From: Vermamoeba vermiformis
Lineage: Eukaryota > Tubulinea > Echinamoebida
Direction of reading: 5' to 3'
Assembly (NCBI GenBank): GCA_045837725.1
Contig: JBEWZL010000156.1
Coordinates: forward strand, 1 to 64,000
Length of the DNA: 64,000 nt
Shown here: piece by piece, positions 33,203 to 44,100 of the stretch
Layout: every line of letters begins with the position of its first letter
How positions within the stretch are numbered: position 1 is the first letter of the stretch
Translations under genes and position numbers: made by a program
The notes under the pieces: model-generated
Database searches by the model: none
Told to the model about the DNA's origin: nothing
Seen by the model: only the letters and a program-made list of their open reading frames with translations

Positions 33203-33517
33203 ATGTTGAAAAAGTTCGGTAAAGCGTTCACCAAGGCCGCGCACCAAGTTACTGGCCACGAGCATCGAAAGAATAAACGAAGAGCGAGACAGGTCCAAGT
33301 CATTCGCCAGCAAAATGAGCAGGTGCAAGTGTTTACCGTAACACTTCAAACCGAAGAAGAGGTTCCCGATGTTGTCAATCCTCAAGAGCTCCGCGAATGC
33401 CCGGCTGATCAACATTGTTGGAAACCGATCGAATCTGCCGTCACAATCGAGTCTAATGGTACTCAAATAACCGTGACAGGCAATATATGTATACATTGTT
33501 TACGAATGAAAGAATAA
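33203..33517 (+). CDS. Small basic protein with C-terminal Cys pairs
   Basis: A single-exon gene of 104 residues starting MLKKFGKAFTKAAHQVTGHE. The N terminus is strongly basic (HRKNKRRARQVQVIRQQNEQ). The C-terminal part has ECPADQHC and CIHCLRMKE, two pairs spaced so that they could hold one zinc ion. Function unknown. It is followed 57 bp later by another small gene in the same direction. Confidence 0.5.
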   Translation: MLKKFGKAFTKAAHQVTGHEHRKNKRRARQVQVIRQQNEQVQVFTVTLQTEEEVPDVVNPQELRECPADQHCWKPIESAVTIESNGTQITVTGNICIHCLRMKE

Positions 33518-33573
33518 ACTTCGTATTGATTTAAATAGAGAAATTTAAATTTGTTCATTTGAATTCTTTAACG

Positions 33574-34380
33574 ATGTCGTGCACCACAACCACAGGAGCT
33601 CATAAATATGAAGTAAAAGGCTACAGACATACGAAAATATCGTATTCATCTCAAATAACAACCAAAGAATTAATAACAATAGAAGAATGGCGTTCTAGTT
33701 CCAGATGGTTCGGATTGCAAAAGGTCAGAGAATACTCTCGCTGGACTCGCAATACAACTGTTAGTTACAGCGTTGAAAAAGATGCATCATCTACCATCGC
33801 CATAATTGAGTGTAGTGCTTGCAAGCATCAATTAGAAGTAAGATCCGTTTTTATTCTTTTTCCTTGATCTTACGTTGACTTCACTAGTTCGATTCCACTC
33901 ACGTTAAAGAATTCTACAACTGTCTAATCAGCAATCCTGATATCGCACAAATGATTACTTCGGATACTCCTGTCACGAATACAACCCTCAGTAACAGATC
34001 CACATCTGGTTGTCTAGCCACGCGTTGTCAAAGACACGTATTTGATGTGAATACTGCTAGCACTATAGATATGCGCTACGTCGAAGCGAATGTCACACAA
34101 GCTCTAAAGATGGATTCAAACGATAACTACGCATTGGTATGTGAAAAATTATCTCGCTACTAATTAGTAATTATCGTTCTTAATTTCGAGGAATAATATT
34201 TAGGTGTGGCTGAATGCCCCAACAACTAAAGTGACGCAAGACGTTAAAGCCTCGGTAAAGTTGTTCCGATGTACAGTTTGCGGCCTCTATTCAACACCAT
34301 GCCTGTCAAAAAAACAGCTCGAAGAACTCACGCTGATGATTCCTGGTGGAGATTCGTTGCTCAAAAGAATTACAATGTAA
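33574..34380 (+). CDS. Small protein with two Cys pairs, unknown
   Basis: Three exons. ATG 33574 gives MSCTTTTGAHKYEVKGYRHT. The first exon ends IAIIECSACKHQLE at a GTAAGA donor (33838). A middle exon reads IAQMITSDTPVTNTTLSNRS and CLATRCQRHVFDV. The last exon gives VWLNAPTTKVTQDVKASVKL, then FRCTVCGLYSTPCLSKKQLE, ending LLKRITM at 34380. The CxxC pairs in exon 1 (CSAC) and exon 3 (CTVC) suggest a split zinc ribbon. No family recognised. It converges on eEF1A copy 2. Confidence 0.5.
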
Positions 34381-34571
34381 TTTAAGTTTCACGATCAGGA
34401 AAGCGTAAATTTTTAACTGCAATAAAATACTTACGATGGAAACGGCTTTGATGGAAACGATTTGTTTGTTTTATTTGGCACTATTTACAAGCTGTGTGAT
34501 CAATCATAATACTAATGACGTCTCCATCTCCGCACACAAGAGAGGAGCAGAACAAGCGACAAAATGAGCTC

Positions 34572-36121
34572 TCACTTCTTCTTCTCGACAGTGTTGGACT
34601 TCTTGTTCACGGATTTGATCACACCGACAGCCACTGTTTGTTTCATGTCACGCACTGCGAATCGACCCAAAGGAGCGAATTCAGTGAACGCTTCGACGAC
34701 CATTGGCTTCGTGGGCTCCAAGCGGACCAAGGCCGAGTCACCCTTCTTGAGCACTTTGACGTTGGGTGCAGACTCGATCTCTTTGCCAGTGCGCTTGTCG
34801 AACTTGGCCAACAGCTCTGAGAACTTGCAGGCCACGTGACTGGTGTGGCAGTCAAGCACGGGGGCGTAACCTTCACGGATCTCACCAGGGTGGTTCATGA
34901 TGACTGCAAAGATGATGGGTCGTTAGTTCACTGAAACAAGTATGTATTGAAGATGTGTTTGTTCGTGACACTTACTGACTTGAGCCACAAAGTCAACAGC
35001 TTGAGCGGGAGGCTCGTGCTTGAGGTGACCAACGACTGCTCCACGACGCAAATCCTTCACTGAAAGACCACGCACATTGAAGCCAATGTTGTCACCAGGA
35101 GTGGCCTCAGTGACTGATTGGTGGTGCATTTCAATGGATTTGACTTCGCTGGTCAAGTTGCCAGGTGCCACCAAGATCTGGTCGTTGATCTTGAGCACAC
35201 CTGTCTCGACTCGTCCGACGGGCACTGTGCCGATACCACCAATCTTGTACACGTCTTGCACTGGAATGCGCAATGGACGGTCGTTGGGACGCTTGGGCTC
35301 CTTCAAGGCATCAAGGGCCTCCAAGAGCGTGGGACCCTTGTACCAGGGCAACTTGTCGGACTTCTTGAGCAAGTTGTCACCGGTCCAGCCACTCACTGGC
35401 ACGAAGGTGATCATCTCGGGCTTGTATCTAAATATAGAACATGTCAGTAACTTGACACCAATGACAACAATCTGACACGTGTCATCAAAATGTCAACCAA
35501 AAAACTTACCCAACTTTGCTCAAGTAAGCGGAGATCTCACGCTTGACCTCTTCGTAGCGCTCTTGGCTGTAGTTGGTGGTGGTCGAGTCCATCTTGTTGA
35601 TCAACACGAGCATTTGTCTGATGCCCAAAGTGTACGCCAACAGTGCGTGCTCGCGAGTCTGGCCTTGCTCGGAGATACCTGCCTCGAACTCTCCCTTGGC
35701 AGACGACACGACCAACATGGCGACATCGGCTTGCGAAGTACCAGTGATCATGTTCTTGATGAAGTCGCGGTGACCGGGGGCGTCAATGATGGTGAAAGTG
35801 TACTTGTTTGAGTCGAACTTCCAGCACTTGGCATCGATCGTCACACCGCGCTCACGTTCAGACTTGTACTTGTCCATGATGAACGCGAACTTGAATGACA
35901 ATTTGTTCAAGCGACGAGCCTCTTCTTCGATTTGTTCTGCAGGATTCAATCGTTAGACATTTGACAGAGCGGATCTGATTGTATTATTTTAACTCACGCA
36001 AGATACGCTCGTTGAGACCACCACATTCGTAGATCAAGTGACCAGTGGTGGTGGATTTTCCAGAGTCGACGTGACCAATGACAACTAAGCTGACGTGCGG
36101 CTTGGTCTTCTTATCGGACAT
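34572..36121 (-). CDS. Translation elongation factor eEF1A, copy 2
   Basis: The protein matches copy 1 except for one change I can see: HLKHEPPAQ here, HLKNEPPAQ in copy 1. It has the same four-exon structure with introns in the same places. The start is ATG 36121 and the stop lies at 34572 after NTVEKKK. G1 [15 protein letters not shown]3 DAPGHRDF and G4 NKMD are all intact, so both copies should be active. Intron 1 and intron 2 differ from copy 1 by several substitutions, and intron 2 lacks the extra 21-bp TGACACGTGAAAAATAT unit. Exons are more alike than the flanks, which suggests gene conversion or purifying selection. Confidence 0.97.
35473..35484. promoter_or_regulatory. Intronic TGACACGTGTCA palindrome, eEF1A copy 2
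   Basis: Perfect copy in intron 2 at the same place as in copy 1, kept although the surrounding intron has changed. Confidence 0.55.
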
Positions 36122-36617
36122 TTTTCAATTCAAATTGGTTTTGTGAGTTGCTCTTTGGTTAAAATAAGATTGATATAACCTTTTTGTTTGTTTTTGAGTT
36201 GATTTGTTGCTTTATCAACTGCTTTGATTTTGATGAATGGATCAAGCGAGCGAAGTTCGTATTTATCGCAGACATGGTTCTAAATATGGCAAGTGACCTC
36301 AGGGGGTGGTTTCCATGTGATTTCTCGAGAAAAGATTGAAATTAAGTGAACTGGTTCAAACACCCTCGTTCAAACTCCTTTTTGGTCTTGGAGGGGGAGG
36401 TTGGTTGGAAATTTCGTTCTTGAGAATTCTCAACTCCTTGTTTGCGTCCGAATCCTGAACTATGTTAGACCTGCATTTATGTTATAATATTTAATTGCAT
36501 ACCACGTGAGCGAAAGTCTTTGACGATTTTCGGATGCCCAGATTCGGATTCAAAACTTCTTGTCGAACACAGATAATCATTGTAAATGATGACATATGGT
36601 CATATATTCGTCCCCGT

Positions 36618-38060
36618 TCAATAAGGTACTAAAGAGCTTCCTTCTTCGTCATTAAGCACAACTTTTCCTTCGTGAAGATCTACGCATATATTGTATTAAT
36701 CGCACGTACTTCTCATTGCTTAACAATATATTTCTATACTCACCTTCACTAGTAATCTCGAATAGACGCACCACATTTGCCAAAGTATACTTCTCGAACG
36801 GAAAAAAATCTTCAAGAGGGATCTCCTTCGCACGCAACTTCCACTTCCGTAGTAATGCATCAATTGAGTTATGCGAGCTATAAATATTATTAAGACACTA
36901 AATTATATCGATATAATCATATTAAATGGTACCTTCGTTCCTGGTAGCTCGTAATATATTTCAAATTTTTGTTTTTACGCATGAAGTACGCGACGCTTGA
37001 AATGTTATCCTCGAATACTAAGCAATGAATCGATGTTAGTACTAAAGTATAGACGGGACCTACTATATAATGTACCTTCTGAATTATCATAAAAGCAATC
37101 AGCACCGATAACATAATCGACTGGATCTAGCGTCAAAACTTCAGACGAATATTTGCCCCACGTAAATCCTAGAACTTTCGTTTGCAAGAAAATAGGAACT
37201 TTTTTCTTAGAACCTAAAATATACGTTAGAGACAGCCTCTATAATATTTTCCTGCAGTTTGAAATTATTTTTATCTAATAAAAAATCCGTTACTCGGCAC
37301 TTACTGAGATGATAATCGACTGGATTATTTAATAATATGCTCTGCTTGACATTGTCTAAGATATATTGTGCCTCTTCACGATCAGTGAGCGTTACTCTTG
37401 CGCCACAAGCTGCAGCCAAGATCCCGGGCAAACTTGTGCCGCAACCAATCTATACAATTAACACGTTAATTATAATACTCCAATATGCGCTTATAATTTT
37501 TTCTTTTTTATACGAAGTAATAGGAATTATCTTTACCTCAAGAACGTGTTTATTTTTTAGATCGGATCTGATATGCCAAATGTATTCAGCCAGAACTTTA
37601 GCTGAAGGCCATACAAATAATCCATAGTCAGTAGATGCAGCCTATATAATAATCAACGAGTTAATTGACAAAGAACAAAAGAAAAAGCATTGCGTCAGCC
37701 AATAATTTTTGCTAGCCTCTCATTTGGCGTAATAACTTCGTTAATAATTGTAATAATATTGCGGAATTATTATACACGCACAAATTCTACCAGCAGTACT
37801 ATAATAGCGTAATTGACAGTTTGCAAACTTGATCTACTCGCTGCCACGCACGTTATGTACCAGCTGTAACGTACCTGATGTATTTTAATTTCTACATTTT
37901 CGCCAGTATTATTATCTTGAAATTTGAATGAGGAGATCTGGGTGGCATCTTCAGGCACCGGATCTTCGTTTGTTCTTTTCTTTGGCGTCTTTCGTCTTAA
38001 CTCATGAATATTACTATCATAATCATCATTTGAAATAAACTCGGCTGTAATGGCGCTCAT
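36618..38060 (-). CDS. METTL23: METTL23-like methyltransferase
   Basis: A class I SAM-dependent methyltransferase in about seven exons. It starts MSAITAEFISNDDYDSNIHE. The typical entry DYGLFVWPSAKVLAEYIW is followed by motif I VLEIGCGTSLPGILAA and the acidic loop ARVTLTDREEAQYIL. The post-motif LGFTWGKYSSEVLTLDPVDY leads to YVIGADCFYDNSE, then EDNISSVAYFMRKNKN and YITSYQERRSHNSIDALLRK. These match vertebrate METTL23 in order and spacing, including IPLEDFF near the end. METTL23 is reported to methylate histone H3 arginine 17. The N-terminal 60 residues with KTPKKRTNEDP are extra and look like a nuclear-targeting tail. It is divergent from the next gene with 133 bp between starts. Confidence 0.8.
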
Positions 38061-38193
38061 TATAAAATTGACAAAACAATCAAAAATCTGAAAGCGCTGC
38101 AAAAAATCTCAGTTTGAAGATTTTTATCCCAAGCCACAACAGGAGCTTAAAAAACATTTATTGTTATATTTGTGTGCATAATAATAGATAATA

Positions 38194-39230
38194 ATGAAGA
38201 TTCTAGCTGTGGTACGTTGAAATAGCGACAAAATCGCCATTTTTGATTTTATAACCGTCACATCCAATCAAAATATTTTTCACAAATAATCTCGTGCGTG
38301 CTTATTTAATATAGTGATAATAATGCGAACCTATTGTTCACTTGAATTTTAAAACGCTCAAAGTATCGAAATTCCTAATTTTTAATTATTAAAACAAAAC
38401 GCGCTTATAGAATCGATAAATAACGAAATATCTTAAACCAAATGCTCAATATATTACATTATTATAGGCAGTTCTTTTGGCAATCGTTGGTTTGGCGATC
38501 TCAGAACAACTTTTTATTACCCCAACGGATCCTATGGAGGTTACATTAACAAAAAGTGGATTTCTTGCATCAGTAGCAATCAACCCTCCTTTTAGGTAAA
38601 TAATTTAGCTTTAATTCAAAATTTCAAACCATTTTGATCTCTTCGCCTACCGGTATTTCAAAATTGATTTATTAACCTTGATTTTGCTCTTAGAATGTAC
38701 TACTGGGCTAAAGCTAGTCCCTCTGGCGCAAAACTTGAATCTATGTTGCTCAGCAGCGATGATTACTCCAAATTTCTTCGCGCCGAAGTGACCGATCTGA
38801 AGCCTTTCACTGATCTCTCTGGAAGCGGCAACTTGATCGAATTCAAACGTAAGTCCTATATTTCAAACTCACTATCTGAAGCAGCTAATAATAAGATATA
38901 TAAGGCATCAATTTCATCAACGCTAAGAAGGAAGATCCGGTTTACTTGGTTATCGCCCTCAGCTCCGACACTCCTGCTGATATTACTAATGCTACTGTCA
39001 AGTATTATTTCGATTACATCCCCGTCTTCGTCGGCCTCGAGTTGTGGTCTTTTGCCTTAGTTTCAGCCAGTACGTAGCAGATCTAGACTTACGTCAAAAT
39101 TATTTGCTCTGAACTAACCTATCTTATTTCAACTATAGTCCTCGGTGCCATTGGTATTGTTGTTTTCATCGTCTTCTTGTACTTTATGATTACGTTGTTT
39201 ATCAACCCTTGCTGCTCTCGATACACCTAA
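38194..39230 (+). CDS. Type I single-pass membrane protein, unknown
   Basis: Five exons. An 18-nt first exon (MKILAV) joins to AVLLAIVGLAISEQLFITPT, a signal peptide cleaved near SEQ. The lumenal or outer part is about 120 residues (TKSGFLASVAINPPF; YYWAKASPSGAKLESMLL; NATVKYYFDYIP). One strong membrane helix follows (ILGAIGIVVFIVFLYFMITL), with a short tail FINPCCSRYT, whose Cys pair next to the membrane is a likely palmitoylation site. About 190 residues. No domain recognised. Ends at 39230, convergent with the AlkB-like gene. Confidence 0.6.
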
Positions 39231-39367
39231 GCCCGATGTAAACTAATATTCCTTTTAAATTAACTACGCATAGTATTGTCTTATATTAACATATTTATTG
39301 TACATTGCTAACATCTTGAATAAATAACTTGGCACAAGAGTTTAGCGAACAAAATTCGATCCATTTA

Positions 39368-40225
39368 TTACTTCTTGTTCTTCAAGATTACCTTTCTAAA
39401 CGTTAAACTAATACGTCTAGTGCGCTTGTTTTTTATTCCATGCCAATCATCGCTTGCTCGCGCAGGAATGGAGTGTTTCCAGTCGTAGCGAGCTTTGCCT
39501 TTCATAACCAGCAACGAGTTTCGCTCCAATAGTAGATCTAGTTACATTTTATTAATTTTACCAAGCGTAATATGTCAAATTGCTATTACCTATGGTAATT
39601 GGCTGCTTGACACGTTGAAAACTCATTACAGCACTAGATCCAAGACTGACCACCTGTTAGCACGAAATTGAAGATAGTAATCTTCTTACGTACCTTATAG
39701 AAACAATTGTGTCAGTAAAAATGTCCGGTTTATCGACATGCGGGCTAATTCCTTGACCAGGAGTATATTCTATGAAAAAAAAAAGTCAATGCGACCGCTT
39801 GAAACCACTAATTTTGAAATTAAAATACCATTTATAATTAATTGATCTGGTCTATCAGTTATGAAACCCTTTTCTATCAGTCGTTCGATCAACGGCTCGC
39901 AGAATTCAGGCAGATCGCCAATTTTATTGCTTTCATCGAGGCTTTTTGACTTATAATCGTATCTATAACCATAATGTTGCACTCTCCTCTTCAACTCAGA
40001 AGACCACGTATGTTTGTCTATTTCACTAATTAACTTATCGTGTTCTTCCTTCGAAATAAAGTTCCTAACAATCTCCAACCCTTCAATTGCCTCTTTCGCT
40101 GATTTTACGCCAGCATTAATTGCATTTTCGTATGATTCCTCCACTGAACTCAACTTGACCTTCTTGAGAGCTGGCTGCGCAACATCCGAAGGTTGGATCT
40201 CATCTCGCTCTCGTTTCTTCTCCAT
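39368..40225 (-). CDS. AlkB-family 2-oxoglutarate/Fe(II) dioxygenase, ALKBH8-type
   Basis: Starts at ATG 40225 (MEKKRERDEIQPSDVAQPAL); the longer frame upstream begins with TTG. A short basic N terminus leads into the AlkB core: EIDKHTWSSELKRRVQHYGY, then INGEYTPGQGISPHVDKPDI with the iron HxD, FTDTIVSISLGSSAVMSFQR, LLLERNSLLVMKGKARYDWK with the distal His just after (KHSIP), and RRISLTFRKVIL with the 2-oxoglutarate arginines. The residue pattern is closest to the AlkB domain of ALKBH8, which hydroxylates the wobble uridine of tRNA. No RRM or methyltransferase domain is attached. Four or five exons, stop at 39368. The family is firm; the tRNA substrate is inferred. Confidence 0.8.
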
Positions 40226-40918
40226 CAGCTTCGTAGGAATGGAACAATAGTGCTGTGGTGTATCTACCAAGAAATTCTTCGAACTAACTACAGCGTAAAG
40301 TTTAGCACTTTTTCGAGTGTCCCATAATATTGTTGTCCTCGACAAACATATATACCGGAAAGCTTTTGCTTGTTTCGCTTTCTTTTGCTACACGCAACCA
40401 TTACGTACCTCCCTTACCTCCGCAAAACAATGCTCTTCCAACCACCCACAGCTATTTCGTTGATGATTATAATAATTCATGTATTTTTAATAACACCGAA
40501 TCCATCGCGCCAAACTGTCAGTAAGAATCGGAATGACACCGTTCGTTGAGTATTCTTTTAATAACAAAGTTGCAAACTTTTCTTTCCTGTTTCTCCTCTC
40601 TTTCGCACGGGTTGATTGAGTTTTCCGCATTGAAATGTTAGGACCAAAAAAACGAGCTCTTATGGCGCGTTTTTGGTTTGGGCTCTTTTTCAGTCCTTTG
40701 TGGAGAGAGAAACAACAAGAGGAAGTTTTGCTCACCACGATATTGTAATATAGTGACCTGTGTATTATTTGGGACTCGTTAACAAGGTGATTGTCGTTTT
40801 ATTTGCGGGTTTATTACTGATTTTTGGATTTACTTTCTCATCTGCATTATTTAATTATTATTATCGATTATTTTATGCCCTATCACGACGAGAATAATAA
40901 ATAAACATTGAATTAAAG
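40226..40918. other. Divergent promoter region of AlkB-like gene and RPB1
   Basis: 693 bp between two divergent starts. Several frames are open here but none begins with a convincing ATG or shows protein-like composition. It presumably holds both promoters. No TATA box stands out in the AT-rich background. Confidence 0.35.
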
Positions 40919-41183
40919 ATGCAAAAGTGGCAACATTCCTCTGCGCCTTATAGAAAAGTTCGCCGAGTTCAGTTTGGAATCTTGGGCCCGGACGAAATTG
41001 TAAGTATTCATCGTTACGTATTCGAGTCATTTGCAGATCATCAATAACAACTAGAGACCAAAAATACGTGTGGAGAATTAACAGGCTGCAAGCCAATCCA
41101 CAACAATAAAAAAATTTCGATAAAAGCAGGAAACTGCTGTTCGCACTTCTCAAGTGAGTTGCTGCGTCGGCCAATCCTTGCAT
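40851..41183 (-). CDS. Antisense ORF over RPB1 exon 1, doubtful
   Basis: An ATG-started frame of 110 codons runs opposite RPB1 exon 1 and part of intron 1. It begins [20 protein letters not shown] and has two hydrophobic segments ([38 protein letters not shown]). The stretch [10 protein letters not shown] before the second helix recalls the FRAQRN segment of BAP31-like ER proteins. The overlap with a conserved RPB1 exon makes a chance frame more likely. Confidence 0.2.
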   Translation of the reverse strand: MQGLADAATHLRSANSSFLLLSKFFYCCGLACSLLILHTYFWSLVVIDDLQMTRIRNDEYLQFRPGPRFQTELGELFYKAQRNVATFASLIQCLFIILVVIGHKIIDNNN

Positions 41184-44100
41184 GTCAATATTAATTTTTT
41201 TAAACGGAAATATTGCACCTTGAAAACAAGATTTGTTTGAATTTTGTCGATCGTAGATTTGGAAGTTGTTAACTGATTTTATTTTTCATCGTTATAGCGG
41301 CAATTATCCGTATGCGAAATTGTGCATCCAGAGACCTTTGAAAATGGAAAACCGAAGCAAGGAGGCTTGGCAGATTTGCGTATGGGAACCATTGCCAGAG
41401 AGTACCGCTGCATTACCTGCGAAGGAGATAGCAACGAATGCCCTGGACATTTTGGTCATATTGAATTGGTGAAGCCGATGTTCCATATCGGCTTCTTGCC
41501 AACTGTACTCAAAGTACTGCGTTGTGTTTGCTTTTCTTGTTCAAAGTTGCTTGCTGACGAGGTACGATCTTATTACTCAATTGTATAGTACTTGGCGAGT
41601 ATAACATACTAATGTCACTATTTGACGTGCAGAGCGATGATGCTTATCAAAATGCTTTGAAGATCCGCAACCCTCAAGACAGACTTCGCGCCATGTATGA
41701 TATCTGTAAAAATAAGCGTGTTTGCGAGGGCGCTCAGCAACAAGAAGAGAATCAAGATAACAATGAGGAAAATGAAGATTTGGAAGGCAACAAGAAAAAG
41801 AAAAAGCCACACAACGGTTGCGGTGCTGAACAACCCAAGGTCAGCCGCGACGGATTAAAAATTTCAATCGAATATAAAAAAGAACAAGAAAATGGAGAAG
41901 AAAAAAGAAAAGTTTTATCTGGCGAAGAGGTAAATACTCGGTGACATAGTTTTTACGCAGATCGTGATCTAACAAATGCTTTTAGGTGTACAATATTTTA
42001 AAACAGATTTCTGACGACGATTGTCGTGCGATGGGCTTTGACCCTCGCTTCTCGCGTCCAGATTGGATGCTTGTCACAGTTTTACCTGTGCCACCTCCCC
42101 CTGTTCGTCCTAGCATTGTCATGGACTCTGCGCGAAGAGGTGAAGACGACTTGACGTACAAATTGGCTGATATTGTCAAAGCCAACCAAATGTTGCGAAC
42201 TAAAGAAGAGAGTAACGCTCCTGCACATATCATCAAGGAATTCGCTCAGCTCTTGCAATTCCACGTCGCGACATTTGTGAACAACGAAATTCCCGGTCAA
42301 CCTCAAGCCACTCAAAGAGGAGGCCGTCCGTTGAAGACGATCAGTCAGCGTCTGAAGGGCAAAGAAGGTCGTGTCAGAGGCAACTTGATGGGCAAACGTG
42401 TCGACTTTTCGGCTCGTTCTGTCATTACTGCCGACGCCAACCTTCATTTGGATCAGCTTGGTGTGCCTTTGTCGATCGCCAAGAACTTGACTTACCCTGA
42501 AACAGTCACTCCCTTCAACATTAAGAGGTACGTTTAACTGTCATTATATCGGCATTATTGCTTGGTACTAATTTATATGTAGGCTACACGAGCTTGTTGA
42601 AAACGGCCCTGACGATCACCCTGGTGCCGTCTACGTCATTCGTGACGACGGTGTCAGAATCGACTTGCGTTTCGTCAAGCGAAGAAGTGAAGTTCACTTG
42701 AACTACGGATACAAAGTCGAACGTCACGTGCAAGATGACGACGTGGTCATTTTCAATCGTCAACCTTCTTTGCACAAGATGTCTATGATGGGTCATCGTG
42801 TCAAAGTTATGCCCTTCTCGACTTTCCGTCTGAACCTTTCTGTCACTACTCCTTACAACGCCGACTTCGACGGTGACGAAATGAACATGCACGTGCCTCA
42901 GTCTTTGGAGACAAAAGCAGAAATTTCCCAGATTATGATGGTCCCTCGTCAGATCATTACCCCTCAGGGTAACAGACCTATTATGGGTATCGTACAAGAT
43001 ACTTTGCTCGGCTGCGGTCTCTACACGAAGCGTGACACTTTCCTGGAGAAGGACGTCGTCATGAACATCTTGATTCTGATGCCCGACTGGGACGGCAAGA
43101 TGCCCACTCCTGCTATCCTCAAGCCAAAGCCTTTGTGGACCGGCAAACAGATCTACAGTGTTATCATTCCCAAGATCAATCTTCACAGATTCTCTGCTAC
43201 TCACAGCAGCAAGGACATGCAGGAGACATCGCCCGCTGACACTGAAGTCATCATTCAAGATGGTGAAGTTCTTGCCGGAATTTTGGATAAGAAGGCTGTC
43301 GGTAACGTCGAAGGAGGTCTCATTCACACAATTTGGCTCGACTACGGTCCTGAAGCTGCAAAGATGTTCTTCTTCCTCACCCAACAACAAGTCAACTACT
43401 GGTTGCTGCACCACGGCTACACCATCGGTATCGGTGACACTATTGCCGACGAGAATACTATGGCTTCGATCAAGAAGACTATTACACAAGCCAAAGAAAA
43501 GGTGCAAGAATTGATCATTCAATTGCATCAAGGCGCTTTGGAGTCTAAGCCTGGTATGACACTGATGGAGTCCTTCGAGTCCTCTGTCAACAACGAGTTG
43601 AACAAGGCCAGAGACGATTCTGGTAACAGTGCCCAGCGCTCTTTGTTGCGCTCCAACAACATTAAGAACATGGTCGACATCGGCTCCAAGGGTTCTTTCA
43701 TTAACATTTCACAAATGATTGCTTGTGTCGGTCAACAGAACGTAGAAGGCAGACGTATTCCTTTCGGCTTCAAGCAACGAACCTTGCCTCACTTTGTCAA
43801 AGACGACTATGGTGTTGAAAGCAGAGGCTTCGTCGAAAACTCTTACTTGCGTGGTCTCACGCCCCAAGAGTTCTTCTTCCACGCTATGGGAGGTCGTGAA
43901 GGTTTGATCGATACTGCAGTCAAGACCTCTGAAACTGGTTACATTCAACGTCGTCTCGTCAAGGCTATGGAGGACGTGACAGTTACTTATGACGGTACTG
44001 TCCGAAACTCTTTGGGTCAAGTGCTTCAATTCCTTTACGGAGAAGACGGTATGGACGGTACCTACGTCGAGAAACAGAAGATTGAATGCATGCAAATGGA

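Larger units (their letters stand above)
34441..36547 (-). repeat. Inverted duplication arm 2 (eEF1A locus)
   Basis: The reverse-complement partner of 25972-28103. The right edge is at CAGATTCGG (36539-36547); the left edge is at AACGGCTTTGATGG (34441). It carries the eEF1A promoter, gene and 3' flank. Confidence 0.9.

Noticed and set aside
40330-40738. Frames between the AlkB-like gene and RPB1
   Set aside because: They open with TTG or GTG, not ATG, and lack protein-like composition.
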